Assembly (NCBI GenBank): GCA_036677505.1
Contig: JAVBWK010000011.1
Coordinates: 21,453-85,452, forward strand
Source of the DNA: UBA2227 sp036677505
GTDB lineage: Bacteria; Bacillota_I; Bacilli_A; Erysipelotrichales; Erysipelotrichaceae
Direction: 5' to 3'
DNA length: 64,000 nt
How positions within the stretch are numbered: position 1 is the stretch's first letter; every line of letters begins with the position of its first letter. A model generated the notes under the pieces. It was not told where the DNA came from, searched no databases, and saw only the letters and a list, made by a program, of their open reading frames with translations. The position numbers were made by a program, and so were the translations under genes. Positions 53,360-62,556 of the stretch are shown here, piece after piece.

Positions 53360-53702
53360 ACCTAAAGAAATCCATGCCTTAACGACCCCGGTCAAACTCT
53401 ATAAACGACAACTAGCTTGGGTCAGTGGAGCCCCAGAAAGTGTGTATATCGAAGCGGATGATCCGATCGTCTTCTGTAACTTCAAAACTTTTGGCGGAAC
53501 AGAATCTGTCGTCAATGGACAGATCCTTAATATCTCTACCGCCACCTTAACGACCTGGTATCGCCAGGACATTCAGTCCCCTGATCGCATCGTCCTATTA
53601 TCCGATAACAGTGAGTGGGAAATCATCGGGGATCCGGAGAATTATGAAATGAGAAATCAATATATGCAGTTGCGACTGCGCAAACTCAGCGGGGGTGTGT
53701 AA
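53352..53702 (+). CDS. Head closure protein
   Basis: The 116-residue beta-rich protein has a stopper-like pattern (VSGAPESVYIEADDPIVFCNFKTFGGTE, TLTTWYRQDIQSPDRIVL, WEIIGDPENYEMRNQYMQLRLRKL), as in SPP1 gp16/PF05521 proteins. GTG 53352 has GGAGG before it. Its last base is shared with the next gene start (GTGTAATG). Confidence 0.75.
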   Translation: MAKPKEIHALTTPVKLYKRQLAWVSGAPESVYIEADDPIVFCNFKTFGGTESVVNGQILNISTATLTTWYRQDIQSPDRIVLLSDNSEWEIIGDPENYEMRNQYMQLRLRKLSGGV

Positions 53703-54109
53703 TGAGCAAAAACTCCCTAAAGCTTGAGTTGACGGGTGTTGAGGAATTGTTGACGGCCATCCAGAAGATGGGGGGCGACATCAATCAAGCCGCTGAAAAA
53801 GCGATTCTCGCCAGTGCGCAACCTTTTCATCAGGATCTACAACAAGTCATCCAGAAACACCGACGATCTGGCTTGACAGAGTCTGCGCTAAAATCCCCGG
53901 AAAAAGTTCAATGGGAAGGCAATCGCTGCACATTGGAGGTCGGATTCAGTATCAAAGCCGGAGGACTTCCAGCCTTGTTTCTAGAATATGGAACCCCGCG
54001 TCAACGGGCTCGACCTTTTATTCGACCCGCCATCCAACGATGCAGAAAAAGTGCGCAAGCAATTCAACAGAGAACCCTTAATGATTTACTGAAGGAGATA
54101 AAGAGATGA
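53702..54109 (+). CDS. HK97 gp10-like tail completion protein
   Basis: The 135-residue protein starts KLELTGVEELLTAIQKMGGD and has QQVIQKHRRSGLTESALKS and YGTPRQRARPFIRPAIQR, typical of HK97-gp10 (PF04883). It links head and tail. It overlaps the next gene by four bases (ATGA). Confidence 0.88.
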   Translation: MSKNSLKLELTGVEELLTAIQKMGGDINQAAEKAILASAQPFHQDLQQVIQKHRRSGLTESALKSPEKVQWEGNRCTLEVGFSIKAGGLPALFLEYGTPRQRARPFIRPAIQRCRKSAQAIQQRTLNDLLKEIKR

Positions 54110-54468
54110 ATGTACGTGATGTGTTGATCCTTTGCTTAGCTCCTCTGGGAGTAGACATTCGAGTTCAAGGTTCCATCAGTGAGAGTGAGCCGATTCCAGA
54201 AACGATGATTACTTATGAAATCATCGACTCCATCGATCATGGGTTCTATGATAATCAACCGACACGTCTAACGACTCGGATCCAGCTGATGATTTACTCG
54301 ACCAAGATGTCGATCATTAAAACCCTTCCGGATACCATCACTCAACTCATCAAAGAGGGTGGATTTGTGCGGGAGAGTCGAGGACATGACCAAGGTTTCT
54401 TTGGTCAACATTATGGATGGCTGATGGAAATCCATACCACAGAAAGGATGTTCAACCATGCCCAATAA
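54106..54468 (+). CDS. Tail terminator-like protein
   Basis: The 120-residue protein (MNVRDVLILCLAPLGVDIRV, ETMITYEIIDSIDHGFYDNQPTRLTTRIQLMIYSTKMS) has the strand/helix pattern and place of tail terminator proteins that cap the tail tube. It overlaps the major tail gene by 11 bases. Confidence 0.7.
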   Translation: MNVRDVLILCLAPLGVDIRVQGSISESEPIPETMITYEIIDSIDHGFYDNQPTRLTTRIQLMIYSTKMSIIKTLPDTITQLIKEGGFVRESRGHDQGFFGQHYGWLMEIHTTERMFNHAQ

Positions 54469-55087
54469 CTACGTCTATGAAGAATATCAGGGGTTTGACT
54501 CCCTGTACTTTGCGGAAATCACTCTGGATGATAGCACCGCATATACCGTCGGATCCCCGGAGATTCTAGCCCCGGCTGGGGAAATCACCGTAAAAACGGA
54601 GCGCTCCAGTGAAGCGAAATACTATGACAATCAGCCGTATCTGATCGTCACGGCGGAAGGCTTTGATGAAGCCACTTTGACGGTGCCGGTCTTGCCCATT
54701 GGTTTGGTCGCCCGACTGTTGGGGAAAACGACCGATACCACCACCGGAGCACTGTTGGATACCGGAGAGACCCAGACGAAATACTTTGCGATTGGTTATC
54801 GCTTGCGGTTTACCGATGGGACGTATCGCTATGTGTGGCGACATAAGGGGACCTTCCGATTGGATGAAGAAGGTGCGAAAGCCAAAGATGCTTCGACCGA
54901 TACCCACAATCATAAACTGATTTTTACCGGGATTACCACCAAGTATCGCTTCACCTTGCCCAACAATCAAAAGCGCTCGAGCAAGCAAATCGTTGTGGAT
55001 GCAAGGGATGGCAAAGCCAATGTGGATGCCTGGTTTACCCAAGTCGTCACCCCAGATAATCTGACCCTGATCACCCCAACCCCATAG
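54458..55087 (+). CDS. Major tail protein, phi13 type
   Basis: The 209-residue protein has the phi13-family tail-tube form (TIGR01603): NNYVYEEYQGFDSLYFAEIT, YDNQPYLIVTAEGFDEATLTVPVLP, RLLGKTTD and FAIGYRLRFTDGTYRYVWRHKGTF. It makes the tube through which DNA passes. Confidence 0.88.
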   Translation: MPNNYVYEEYQGFDSLYFAEITLDDSTAYTVGSPEILAPAGEITVKTERSSEAKYYDNQPYLIVTAEGFDEATLTVPVLPIGLVARLLGKTTDTTTGALLDTGETQTKYFAIGYRLRFTDGTYRYVWRHKGTFRLDEEGAKAKDASTDTHNHKLIFTGITTKYRFTLPNNQKRSSKQIVVDARDGKANVDAWFTQVVTPDNLTLITPTP

Positions 55088-55096
55088 GAGACCGCC

Positions 55097-55408
55097 ATGC
55101 AATCCAGCATCAATCTAAAAATCTATGACAATAACAATGAGATCATCGCAGAATTCGATGAGCCTCGCATTCGTTGGGGACTGGTGGAAGATGTTGTCGA
55201 ACTAAGTGAAACCCTCGAAGGCAAAAGTGAAAAAGAATCCTATATCGCAATGGGAAAGTTCATTCAATGCGTATTCCCAGGGCTGACTCCAGAGTTGTTG
55301 CGGTTGGCGGATGTCAATGATATCAAAACATGCTTTGCGCAAATCGTATCCATCGTTCAGACGATTGGTTCCACAAGCGAAAAAAAACAGGATGTGAGGA
55401 TCCCATAG
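55097..55408 (+). CDS. Tail assembly chaperone (gpG-like)
   Basis: The 103-residue protein (SINLKIYDNNNEIIAEFDEPRIRWGLVEDVVELSETLEGKS) lies between the major tail and tape measure genes, where siphophages encode the chaperone G. Near its end is a slippery site that would make the longer GT form. Confidence 0.85.
   Translation: MQSSINLKIYDNNNEIIAEFDEPRIRWGLVEDVVELSETLEGKSEKESYIAMGKFIQCVFPGLTPELLRLADVNDIKTCFAQIVSIVQTIGSTSEKKQDVRIP
55381..55387 (+). promoter_or_regulatory. -1 frameshift site for the gpGT fusion
   Basis: In the gpG phase the heptamer A AAA AAA lies seven codons before the stop. A shift of -1 here leads into the T frame with residues KKTGCEDPIAEKASL, the classic siphophage arrangement. 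Confidence 0.8.
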
Positions 55409-55611
55409 CGGAAAAAGCCTCGCTCCTGCTTTTTCAAATGATCCAACAGCTGTGCTCGATGTTTCCAGCGTTGGATCCGATTCGACTTCGAGCCACCCAA
55501 GCCAGTGAAGTACTTGGATTGATTCGAAAAGTCATCCAATCAAGCCCAACCTCGACGTCAAACAAGCCCACGCGAAAGCGAGTGTATGCGGATCAGGTGC
55601 AATGGTTCTAG
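55387..55611 (+). CDS. T domain of the tail assembly chaperone (made by frameshift)
   Basis: In the -1 frame after the slip site about 75 codons stay open (EKASLLLFQMIQQLCSMFPAL, RLRATQASEVLGLIRKVIQSS). There is no good start of its own, so it should appear only as GT fusion (55097-55387 joined to 55387-55611). GT binds the tape measure protein and the tube subunits during tail assembly. Confidence 0.8.
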   Translation, partial: TGCEDPIAEKASLLLFQMIQQLCSMFPALDPIRLRATQASEVLGLIRKVIQSSPTSTSNKPTRKRVYADQVQWF

Positions 55612-55623
55612 GAGGTAGTCAAT

Positions 55624-57567
55624 ATGGCCAACAATGAAATCATCGGGGGGAAATGGACACTGGATACCACCGACCTCAAAGCCGGGATCAGTGAAGCCAA
55701 TCGGTTAATCCGGATCGCGGATTCCGAGTTTAAAGCGGCAGCGGCCAGTATGGGTTCCTGGGGCAATCAGGCCGATGGTCTCAGTGCCCGAATCAAATCC
55801 CTCTCCACCATTGTGGATGTCCAAGAGCAAAAAGTACAAGCTCTCAAACTTCAACATCAATCTATTATTGCCACCTCAGGCGAGCATTCCAAAGCCGCCC
55901 AAACCTTGGAAATCCAGATCAACAAAGAGACTGAAGCCCTCAATAAAAACAAGCTAGAACTGACCCAATCCAAACAAGCCTTCCAAGACATCATTGAGAA
56001 AACCGAAGAAACCACCAAGAAGAAAGAAGAATTGCGTAAAAAGACGGAAGAACTAACTTCCTCCATCAATGAGATAGGCAAAAAAGCGCTGGTTGCCTTG
56101 ACCGCAGCCGCAACCGCTGCTACCGTCGCGATTGCTAAACTGATGAGTGATTCAGGAAAGTTTGCGGATGACTTGATTACCTTATCCAATAAAACCGGCA
56201 TCTCCGTAACCCAACTTCAAGAGTTGGATTATGCGGCACGATTCGTCGATGTCTCCGTCGAAACGATGACCTCTTCGATGAATAAACTGACCCGGACAAT
56301 GGGCATAGCCCAACAAGCCACTCAATCCGGTAAAATCAATGAGCAATCGAAAGCCTATGCACGTTTGGGGGTGGAGATCCTCAATGTCGATGGAACCTTA
56401 CGTAACAACAAAGAGGTGTTCTATGAAGCCATTGATGCTCTGGGGAAAATGACCAATGAAACCGAGCGCGATGCGTTGGCCATGCAACTCTTTGGCAAAT
56501 CCGCCACCGAACTCAATCCACTGATCAAAGCCGGATCCGCTGAGTTACGTCGGCTGTCCCAAGAAGCTCACCTGGTGGGGGCAATCGTCAGTGAAGAGGG
56601 GGTCAGTGCTTTAGGAGCTTTTGATGATAACATGCAAACGCTAAAGGCCTCGACCCAAGGATTGATCAATGAAGCAATGGCGGAGCTGGCACCCATCATC
56701 AATGATTTGATTAACCAACTCAAAGAATCGATGCCTGCGATAATTGAGAATATTCAAAACTTCATTCGATTCGTGATCGAAAACGGTCCCAATCTGACCG
56801 CGTTAATTGGGGCGATTGCGACCGGGCTATTGGCTTGGAATGTGGTCACGATGTTGCAGGGATTGGTCAGTGCCATCAAAGGATGGAAACTGGCGACAGA
56901 AGGCATGACTTTATCGCAGGCCTTGCTTAACATCGTCATGGCGGCCAATCCAATTGGGATCATCATTACCCTGATTGCGGCTTTGGTCGGGGGACTGATC
57001 ATCTTATGGAACACCAATGAAGATTTCCGAAATGCGGTGAAAAAGATATTCTCTGATATTCTTGCGACCATAAGCAAGGTCGTTTCCGATATTGGTACGT
57101 TCTTTACCGTGACCATTCCTCAAACCTTGTCGAAGGTTGGTGACTGGTTTAAAGAGATAGGGACTAACATCGTCAAAGGCGTATGGTCCGGGATCACCGG
57201 CATGAGTCAGTGGTTTTCGGATCAAGTGGGTAAATTCTTTAGCGGGATCGTCAATGGCGCAAAGAAACTGTTGGGCATTCAATCGCCCTCGAAAGTCTTT
57301 GCGGGGATCGGTGAGAATATGGCTTTGGGGTTGGGAGTTGGTTTTCAACAGGAGTTTGTGGATGTGCAGCGTCAGATCCAACAAGCCATCCCGACATTTT
57401 CACCCACACAACCTTCCCATAGGTCTTCAAGTCCATCCGGCAACAATGGAACTTCGCTGGTCATTCATCAGACGATCCAATCACCCAAAGCCCTGAGTGC
57501 TTTTGAAGTCTATCGACAAACCCAACAAGCCGGAGCGATGATACAAGCCATCGTTCTGAAGGGGTAA
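55624..57567 (+). CDS. Tape measure protein
   Basis: The 647-residue protein has a coiled-coil N-terminus (IRIADSEFKAAAASMGSWG, VQEQKVQALKLQHQ, KKKEELRKKTEEL), a TIGR01760/PF10145-type domain (MSDSGKFADDLITLSNKTGISVTQLQELDYAARFVDVSVETM), hydrophobic segments (ALIGAIATGLLAWNVV, IGIIITLIAALVGGLIILW) and the end SPSKVFAGIGENMALGLGVGF. It sets tail length and spans the tube. AGGAGG precedes the start. Confidence 0.92.
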   Translation: MANNEIIGGKWTLDTTDLKAGISEANRLIRIADSEFKAAAASMGSWGNQADGLSARIKSLSTIVDVQEQKVQALKLQHQSIIATSGEHSKAAQTLEIQINKETEALNKNKLELTQSKQAFQDIIEKTEETTKKKEELRKKTEELTSSINEIGKKALVALTAAATAATVAIAKLMSDSGKFADDLITLSNKTGISVTQLQELDYAARFVDVSVETMTSSMNKLTRTMGIAQQATQSGKINEQSKAYARLGVEILNVDGTLRNNKEVFYEAIDALGKMTNETERDALAMQLFGKSATELNPLIKAGSAELRRLSQEAHLVGAIVSEEGVSALGAFDDNMQTLKASTQGLINEAMAELAPIINDLINQLKESMPAIIENIQNFIRFVIENGPNLTALIGAIATGLLAWNVVTMLQGLVSAIKGWKLATEGMTLSQALLNIVMAANPIGIIITLIAALVGGLIILWNTNEDFRNAVKKIFSDILATISKVVSDIGTFFTVTIPQTLSKVGDWFKEIGTNIVKGVWSGITGMSQWFSDQVGKFFSGIVNGAKKLLGIQSPSKVFAGIGENMALGLGVGFQQEFVDVQRQIQQAIPTFSPTQPSHRSSSPSGNNGTSLVIHQTIQSPKALSAFEVYRQTQQAGAMIQAIVLKG

Positions 57568-57569
57568 TC

Positions 57570-58415
57570 ATGAACCTAACTTACACCAACCTCAATGGAC
57601 TCAAGACCTGGATCAATGATGAGCAAGCCTATGGATTGATCGCTATCCAAGGGTTACAACCCCCCAAAGCCCTGATTCAATGCGGAAGTCTGCCTCAGAT
57701 GGATGGTTCAATCTTTCTTCAATCAAAGATCGAACAACGCAACATTGTTCTGACCCTTCAAGTCTTATCGGATGCGGAAGTCAATCGACGACGGCTGTAT
57801 GACATCTTTAAAATCAAGCAAAAAGGCACGGTGACGATAGCCTTAAAAGAGCAAACCGTGAGCATTGATGCAATTTGCGAAAGTATTGAAATCGTGCCTA
57901 TGGCCTGGCCCTTGCGTGCCATTATCTCCCTGATTTGTCCGCAACCCTATTTTGAAACGGAAGATTCAGTCGTTTTGGAGATGTCTTCCATTGAAGCGAC
58001 TTTATCTTTTCCCTTAGCCTTATCTACCACTGGATCCCCCATAGGAACACTTACCCCGGCAACCGCCATCAATGCGGTGAACTTCGGTGATATTCCCTGC
58101 GGATTTACGGTTCGATTTCAATGCATTGCCCCGGTAGAAAATCCCAAACTGATTCACATGACCACCGGAGAAACCATTCAGTTGATGCTTACGATGACCC
58201 CGGGTCAGATCATCGAAATTCAAACCGATCTGGGTCATAAACGTATTGAAGAGATTCAAGGATCCTCGCAAATCAATCGTTTCAATACCTTAAAGCTAGG
58301 TTCAACCTTTTTTCAACTCAAGGAGAAAGACAACATCCTCTTTGCGACCAGTGATTCTGGCAGTGCGTCATTACTGACACAGCTGACCTATCGACCGAAG
58401 ATTAGCGGGGTATAA
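57570..58415 (+). CDS. Distal tail protein (Dit/Sipho_tail)
   Basis: The 281-residue protein has the SPP1 gp19.1-like pattern: SLPQMDGSIFLQSKIEQRNIVLTLQVLSDAEVNRRRLYDIFKIKQKGTVTI and a later galectin-like part. It forms the ring at the tail tip and follows the tape measure gene after two bases. Confidence 0.85.
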   Translation: MNLTYTNLNGLKTWINDEQAYGLIAIQGLQPPKALIQCGSLPQMDGSIFLQSKIEQRNIVLTLQVLSDAEVNRRRLYDIFKIKQKGTVTIALKEQTVSIDAICESIEIVPMAWPLRAIISLICPQPYFETEDSVVLEMSSIEATLSFPLALSTTGSPIGTLTPATAINAVNFGDIPCGFTVRFQCIAPVENPKLIHMTTGETIQLMLTMTPGQIIEIQTDLGHKRIEEIQGSSQINRFNTLKLGSTFFQLKEKDNILFATSDSGSASLLTQLTYRPKISGV

Positions 58416-58418
58416 ACC

Positions 58419-60323
58419 ATGTACTTTCATATCTACAATACCTCCATCGAATTGTTGGGGATCATCGATTCCTTCCAGTCGTGTATCTGGCATCGCTGCT
58501 TTACCCAATCCGGGGACTTTGAAATCATCGTTCCGATGACTGACCAACATCAACAACTCTGCCAAGTGCAACATTGGATCACCAAAGAGGAGTCCAAAGA
58601 GTTTGGAGTTATCGAGGGCATCGAGTTTCAGCAATCTGAAGAAGGACAGTGGATCAAATGCACCGGCCGTCTGGGATCATCGTTGTTGTCTTCGCGGATT
58701 ATCTTTGAACGATTAACCGTAAGCAACACGGTGGAGAATGTCATGCGATCTTTGGTCAGTGCCTGTTGTATCGAGCCCCAGGATCCCAAGCGCAGCATCC
58801 CTAACTTACAGCTGGGACCCTTGTTGGGATTGACCCCTTCCGTCACGATGCAAGTGACCTATCGAAACCTGAGCCAAACCCTCAACCAGCTCACGATGAC
58901 CCATCACATTGGTTGGGACATCCATTTAGATCCGATGGAGAAGAAACTCAACTTCATTTGTTATCAACCCGTCGATCGAAGTGGCCATCAAACCGACGTA
59001 CCGAAAGTCGTCTTCAGTGAGGATTATGAGAATCTGCGAAGCACCCGTTATCAGCGAAACCAACGCTTCACCAGCAATCTAGCGTTGGTGGGTGGTCAGG
59101 GAGAAGGGGAAGAGCGAATCTTGGTGCAGGTGGGCGATGAGGAAGGACTCGCGCGAAAAGAAGTCTTTGTGAATGCGAAAGATCAGCGCTGGGAAGAGGA
59201 ACTCAGCGAGCAAGAGTATATCGATGTATTGATTCAAAAAGGCTGGCAAGCCTTACAACCGGAAATCGAGTGCTTTGAATCGGAAGTGGATGTGCAGGGT
59301 GCTTTTCAAGCGAGACGGGACTTCGATTTGGGAGATATCGTATCGATTGAGATGCCCCGTTGGAACAAGCAGCTGCATGTTCAAGTGAGCGAGATTACGG
59401 AAGTGATGGATGAACTGGGAGCCCGGGTCATCCCCATCTTTGGTCAATCTTTAGGTGGACTTCAACAAGCCTTTGAATCCGATACCTCCGGCAGTGGATC
59501 CTCCGCCACCATCACGTTACCCTCCAATAAAGCCGTCCTGACTGATACCAACGGCCAGCTGACAACAGGAGCAATAACTTCGCAGGAAATCGGGACACTG
59601 GCGGGAGTAACTTCCGCTATCCAAACGCAACTCAATGGCAAACAAGCGACGATTACCGGAGCTGCCAGTTCGGTGACTTCCAGCAATCTCACTGCTAACC
59701 GTTCGCTGACATCTGATGCCAGTGGCAAGATCACTCAAAGCAGTGTCACCAGTACGGAGTTAACCTATGTCTCTGGCGTAACCTCTGCAATCCAAACCCA
59801 GCTCAATGGCAAAGCAGCCAGCAACCATACCCATACCGCTTCACAGATCACCGACTTTCTTAACAAAATCTACCCGGTGGGATCGATATATATGTCGACG
59901 GTTTCCACTTCACCCGCCACGTTATTTGGCGGAACCTGGAGTGCGATTCAAAACCGTTTCTTGGTCGCTTCGGGAACTAGTTATGGAGCAGGGACAATGG
60001 GTGGAAGTGAAAACCACACTCATACATCTGCACCGCATAAACACGGAGCTGGATTTGAAAGCGGTGGGGATGGCGATTTATGGGCCACCGTGACTGGGGC
60101 ATCCGGGTATATTTACTTTCGCGAGGATGGCACCGTTCCTTATGCACAAGCGACCTGGACGGCTAGTCATCGGGTATCGGGCACCTATGGATCCGCGACA
60201 GCGACGGTCGGTGGTGGAGCAGATGTCCGCGGTTCGACTTCGACCACAACCCCACCTGCCACCGGATCCTCAAGTCATCTTCCTCCGTATTTATCAGTAT
60301 ACATGTGGCAACGCACCGCATAG
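58419..60323 (+). CDS. Tail-tip protein (ReqiPepy6 Gp37-like) with fibre repeats and collar-like C-terminus
   Basis: The 634-residue protein has three parts. Residues 1-345 match the Gp37-like tail-associated domain (IDSFQSCIWHRCFTQSGDFEIIV, QLGPLLGLTPSVTMQVTYRNL, ARRDFDLGDIVSIEMP). Residues about 370-490 are fibre repeats of the kind NGKQATITGAASSVTSSNLT. The end (YPVGSIYMSTVSTSPATLFG to HLPPYLSVYMWQRTA) resembles the Gp10-type baseplate/fibre tip with many His and Gly. The fibre repeats recur in the next but one gene. It is probably involved in host contact. Confidence 0.85.
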   Translation: MYFHIYNTSIELLGIIDSFQSCIWHRCFTQSGDFEIIVPMTDQHQQLCQVQHWITKEESKEFGVIEGIEFQQSEEGQWIKCTGRLGSSLLSSRIIFERLTVSNTVENVMRSLVSACCIEPQDPKRSIPNLQLGPLLGLTPSVTMQVTYRNLSQTLNQLTMTHHIGWDIHLDPMEKKLNFICYQPVDRSGHQTDVPKVVFSEDYENLRSTRYQRNQRFTSNLALVGGQGEGEERILVQVGDEEGLARKEVFVNAKDQRWEEELSEQEYIDVLIQKGWQALQPEIECFESEVDVQGAFQARRDFDLGDIVSIEMPRWNKQLHVQVSEITEVMDELGARVIPIFGQSLGGLQQAFESDTSGSGSSATITLPSNKAVLTDTNGQLTTGAITSQEIGTLAGVTSAIQTQLNGKQATITGAASSVTSSNLTANRSLTSDASGKITQSSVTSTELTYVSGVTSAIQTQLNGKAASNHTHTASQITDFLNKIYPVGSIYMSTVSTSPATLFGGTWSAIQNRFLVASGTSYGAGTMGGSENHTHTSAPHKHGAGFESGGDGDLWATVTGASGYIYFREDGTVPYAQATWTASHRVSGTYGSATATVGGGADVRGSTSTTTPPATGSSSHLPPYLSVYMWQRTA

Positions 60324-60334
60324 AAAGGATGTTT

Positions 60335-60703
60335 ATGTTAATTCAACTGATGATGGCCTTGCCCATCGCATTATTGGTCAATATCTTGTTGGGAGTGGCC
60401 ATTGCCTCCACCAAACTGGAGTTTGATAAACAGAAACTGATGCAAGGATGCATCAAAGGCATCAGCATTTATCTATCGATTGCAGGATTGGTTTTAATTG
60501 CGAAAGTGATACCGATCATCGATGTGGAAGGGGTTGGACAACTCGACATTCTCAATGCTCTAACCGTCATTGTTTCGACCGTATTAGGTGTCTATATTGT
60601 GGGTGACTTACAAAAGCTGATGGAAGCCTTTAAGTTAAAAACACAACCGGCTCAACTTTCCATTGCGCTGAAAGAACCCCAGGGAACCGGACAGGAGGAT
60701 TAA
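60335..60703 (+). CDS. Phage membrane protein, probable holin
   Basis: The 122-residue protein has about three membrane segments (residues 1-22, 42-62, 77-95) and a polar C-terminus. Size, topology and place in the late tail-lysis region fit a holin that opens the membrane for the lysin, but no exact family is recognised, and two further fibre genes lie between it and the lysin. ATG 60335 follows GAAAGGA with proper spacing; ATG 60329 overlaps that site. Confidence 0.55.
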   Translation: MLIQLMMALPIALLVNILLGVAIASTKLEFDKQKLMQGCIKGISIYLSIAGLVLIAKVIPIIDVEGVGQLDILNALTVIVSTVLGVYIVGDLQKLMEAFKLKTQPAQLSIALKEPQGTGQED

Positions 60704-60706
60704 TCG

Positions 60707-61792
60707 ATGGCCATGCGCAGTGGATTTTTCAATAGTGTCAACAACGATCGATTGTATTCGGCCAATGAGTTTGCGGAATACTTTGCGACCTTTATTGGCA
60801 ATGGCATCTTTCCAAGTCCAACAACCTCCTTGCAAGTGCAACCGGATACCGGACTGACGATTCGCGTCAAAGCCGGCAAAGCCTGGATTAATGGATACTA
60901 CTTTGTGGCAGATGCGGATGAATCGATCCTCATCACTGCAGATCCAGTTTTACCTCGTGTCGATCGGTTGGTTTTGCGGCTTCATCTCAGTAACCGGGAA
61001 ATCACCTTGGTTCATAAACAAGGAACCGCTGCTTCATCGCCTGTTGCCCCAAGTGTAACTCGAGATGCTCAGATGATAGAACTGTCTTTAGCAACGATAT
61101 CAATCCCGGCAGGAGCGAGTTCCATTACCTCGGGGATGATTTCCGATACGCGCACCAACAGTTCGGAATGTGGCTTTGTGGCGTCAACCATTACCAATAT
61201 CCCGAACATGACCGCCAATCGCTCGTTGATTACTGACGGCAACGGGGAGCTTGGGGTAAGCAGCGTGACCAGCCAGGAGTTGGGCCATCTCTCCGGAAGT
61301 ACTTCAAGTATTCAGGCCCAAATCAATGGCAAACAAGCAACGATCACAGGGGCGGCATCGACGATTTCCGGCAATAACTTAACGGTTTCTAGAGCTTTAC
61401 AATCCGATGTCAGCGGCAAAGTATCAGTTAGTTCCATAACTGCTACAGAGTTAGGGCAACTCAGTGGAATCACCTCATCTATCCAATCGCAGCTCAACAG
61501 CAAACAGTCGTCCATCACCGGAGCAGCCTCTTCCATCGTCAGCAATAACCTGACCGACAATCGGGTGGTGGTCTCCGATGCCAACGGAAAGGTTTCGTCC
61601 AGCTCACTGACCACGACCGAGCTGGGTCATCTTTCGGGAGTGACTTCCTCGATTCAAACTCAACTCAATAGCAAACTATCCTCGACCGGGCAAGCGGTCG
61701 ATTCACTCAAGATCAATGGAAAGAAGATTCATGTAGGCATCTCGGCTCCGCTTAATCCAGTGGTGGGGGACCTATGGATCGATACCAACTAG
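60707..61792 (+). CDS. Baseplate/fibre protein with tandem repeats
   Basis: The 361-residue protein begins with a conserved baseplate domain (GFFNSVNNDRLYSANEFAEYF, GLTIRVKAGKAWINGYYFVAD, VDRLVLRLHLSNREITLVHK), then carries three to four repeats of about 40-45 residues built as ELGxLSGxTSSIQxQLNSKQ-SITGAASSI-NNLTxxRxxxSDxxGKVS, and ends GDLWIDT. It would form a trimeric fibre near the tail tip. Related repeats stand in 58419-60323. Confidence 0.8.
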   Translation: MAMRSGFFNSVNNDRLYSANEFAEYFATFIGNGIFPSPTTSLQVQPDTGLTIRVKAGKAWINGYYFVADADESILITADPVLPRVDRLVLRLHLSNREITLVHKQGTAASSPVAPSVTRDAQMIELSLATISIPAGASSITSGMISDTRTNSSECGFVASTITNIPNMTANRSLITDGNGELGVSSVTSQELGHLSGSTSSIQAQINGKQATITGAASTISGNNLTVSRALQSDVSGKVSVSSITATELGQLSGITSSIQSQLNSKQSSITGAASSIVSNNLTDNRVVVSDANGKVSSSSLTTTELGHLSGVTSSIQTQLNSKLSSTGQAVDSLKINGKKIHVGISAPLNPVVGDLWIDTN

Positions 61793-61795
61793 ACG

Positions 61796-62425
61796 ATGGC
61801 AACCAAAACTTTTGGCATTCAACCGACGGTGAACAATGCTTATTGGGGTGGAGTCCCGTATCATGCCAACATTGGACTTCGCTCCGTGATGCCCGAACGA
61901 GGAAAGATCCTATCGTTATCTTTAAAGCTAGCACGCGTCAATGATACGGATGTACCCATTGTCTGGGGAGCCATCTGGAATCGCAGCAATGGTTCTTTGA
62001 TTGCCCAATCCAACCACACCCATTCACCCAATAACACATTCAATACTCCCGGAACAATGGTCACCTATACCTTCGCCTTTGATCAGCCGCTGATTGAAGC
62101 GGGGACCTTGCTTTGGATCGGATATGGAAAACGCTCCAATCAAAGTGGACGGGCACTGCAATATGGAGTAAACACCAGTAGCAGTGGGTATACCATCGAC
62201 CGTAACGATGACAGTCAAAGTGCACCAGCCACCACTTTCACCACCGACTCCACCTACAGCAATCAAGCCCTGTGGATTGAAGTGACCTACAAAACCGGAG
62301 GTCAGATTAAGGTGTGGGATGGCGTAAATATCGTTGAAAAGCCGGTTAAAGTTTGGACCGGTACAGCGTGGAGTGAAAAACCTGTAAAACATTATAAGGA
62401 TAGCAATTGGGTGGAAAGCCACTAG
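61796..62425 (+). CDS. Receptor-binding-like tail protein
   Basis: The 209-residue beta-rich protein (ATKTFGIQPTVNNAYWGGVP, LSLSLKLARVNDTDVPIVWGAIWNRS, LWIGYGKRS) is followed by KVWDGVNIVEKPVKVWTGTAWSEKPVKHYKDSNW, a pair of short repeats common at the ends of phage structural proteins. It may be the distal fibre domain or receptor binder; no close family recognised. It begins three bases after the previous stop. Confidence 0.65.
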   Translation: MATKTFGIQPTVNNAYWGGVPYHANIGLRSVMPERGKILSLSLKLARVNDTDVPIVWGAIWNRSNGSLIAQSNHTHSPNNTFNTPGTMVTYTFAFDQPLIEAGTLLWIGYGKRSNQSGRALQYGVNTSSSGYTIDRNDDSQSAPATTFTTDSTYSNQALWIEVTYKTGGQIKVWDGVNIVEKPVKVWTGTAWSEKPVKHYKDSNWVESH

Positions 62426-62436
62426 AAAGGAATCAC

Positions 62437-62556
62437 ATGAAAAAGAAACCACAAAGTGAAGAAGAGATTATCGATCTGGATTATTCACTAGAGATTGAAT
62501 ACTTACAAGAACAGGAGGAACTGAGCATTGAGCAAGACGAACCTGGGACTCGTTGA
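62437..62556 (+). CDS. Small acidic phage protein
   Basis: ATG 62437 follows GAAAGGA and opens a 39-codon frame: MKKKPQSEEEIIDLDYSLEI, then a Glu/Gln-rich run to a TGA. Similar small proteins (XkdX-like in place) often lie between fibre and lysin genes. The lysin gene starts inside it in another frame. Confidence 0.65.
   Translation: MKKKPQSEEEIIDLDYSLEIEYLQEQEELSIEQDEPGTR

Noticed and set aside
54566..55102. A 178-codon reverse frame opposite the major tail gene
   Set aside because: It is a mirror of a strongly supported tail gene and has no start signal.
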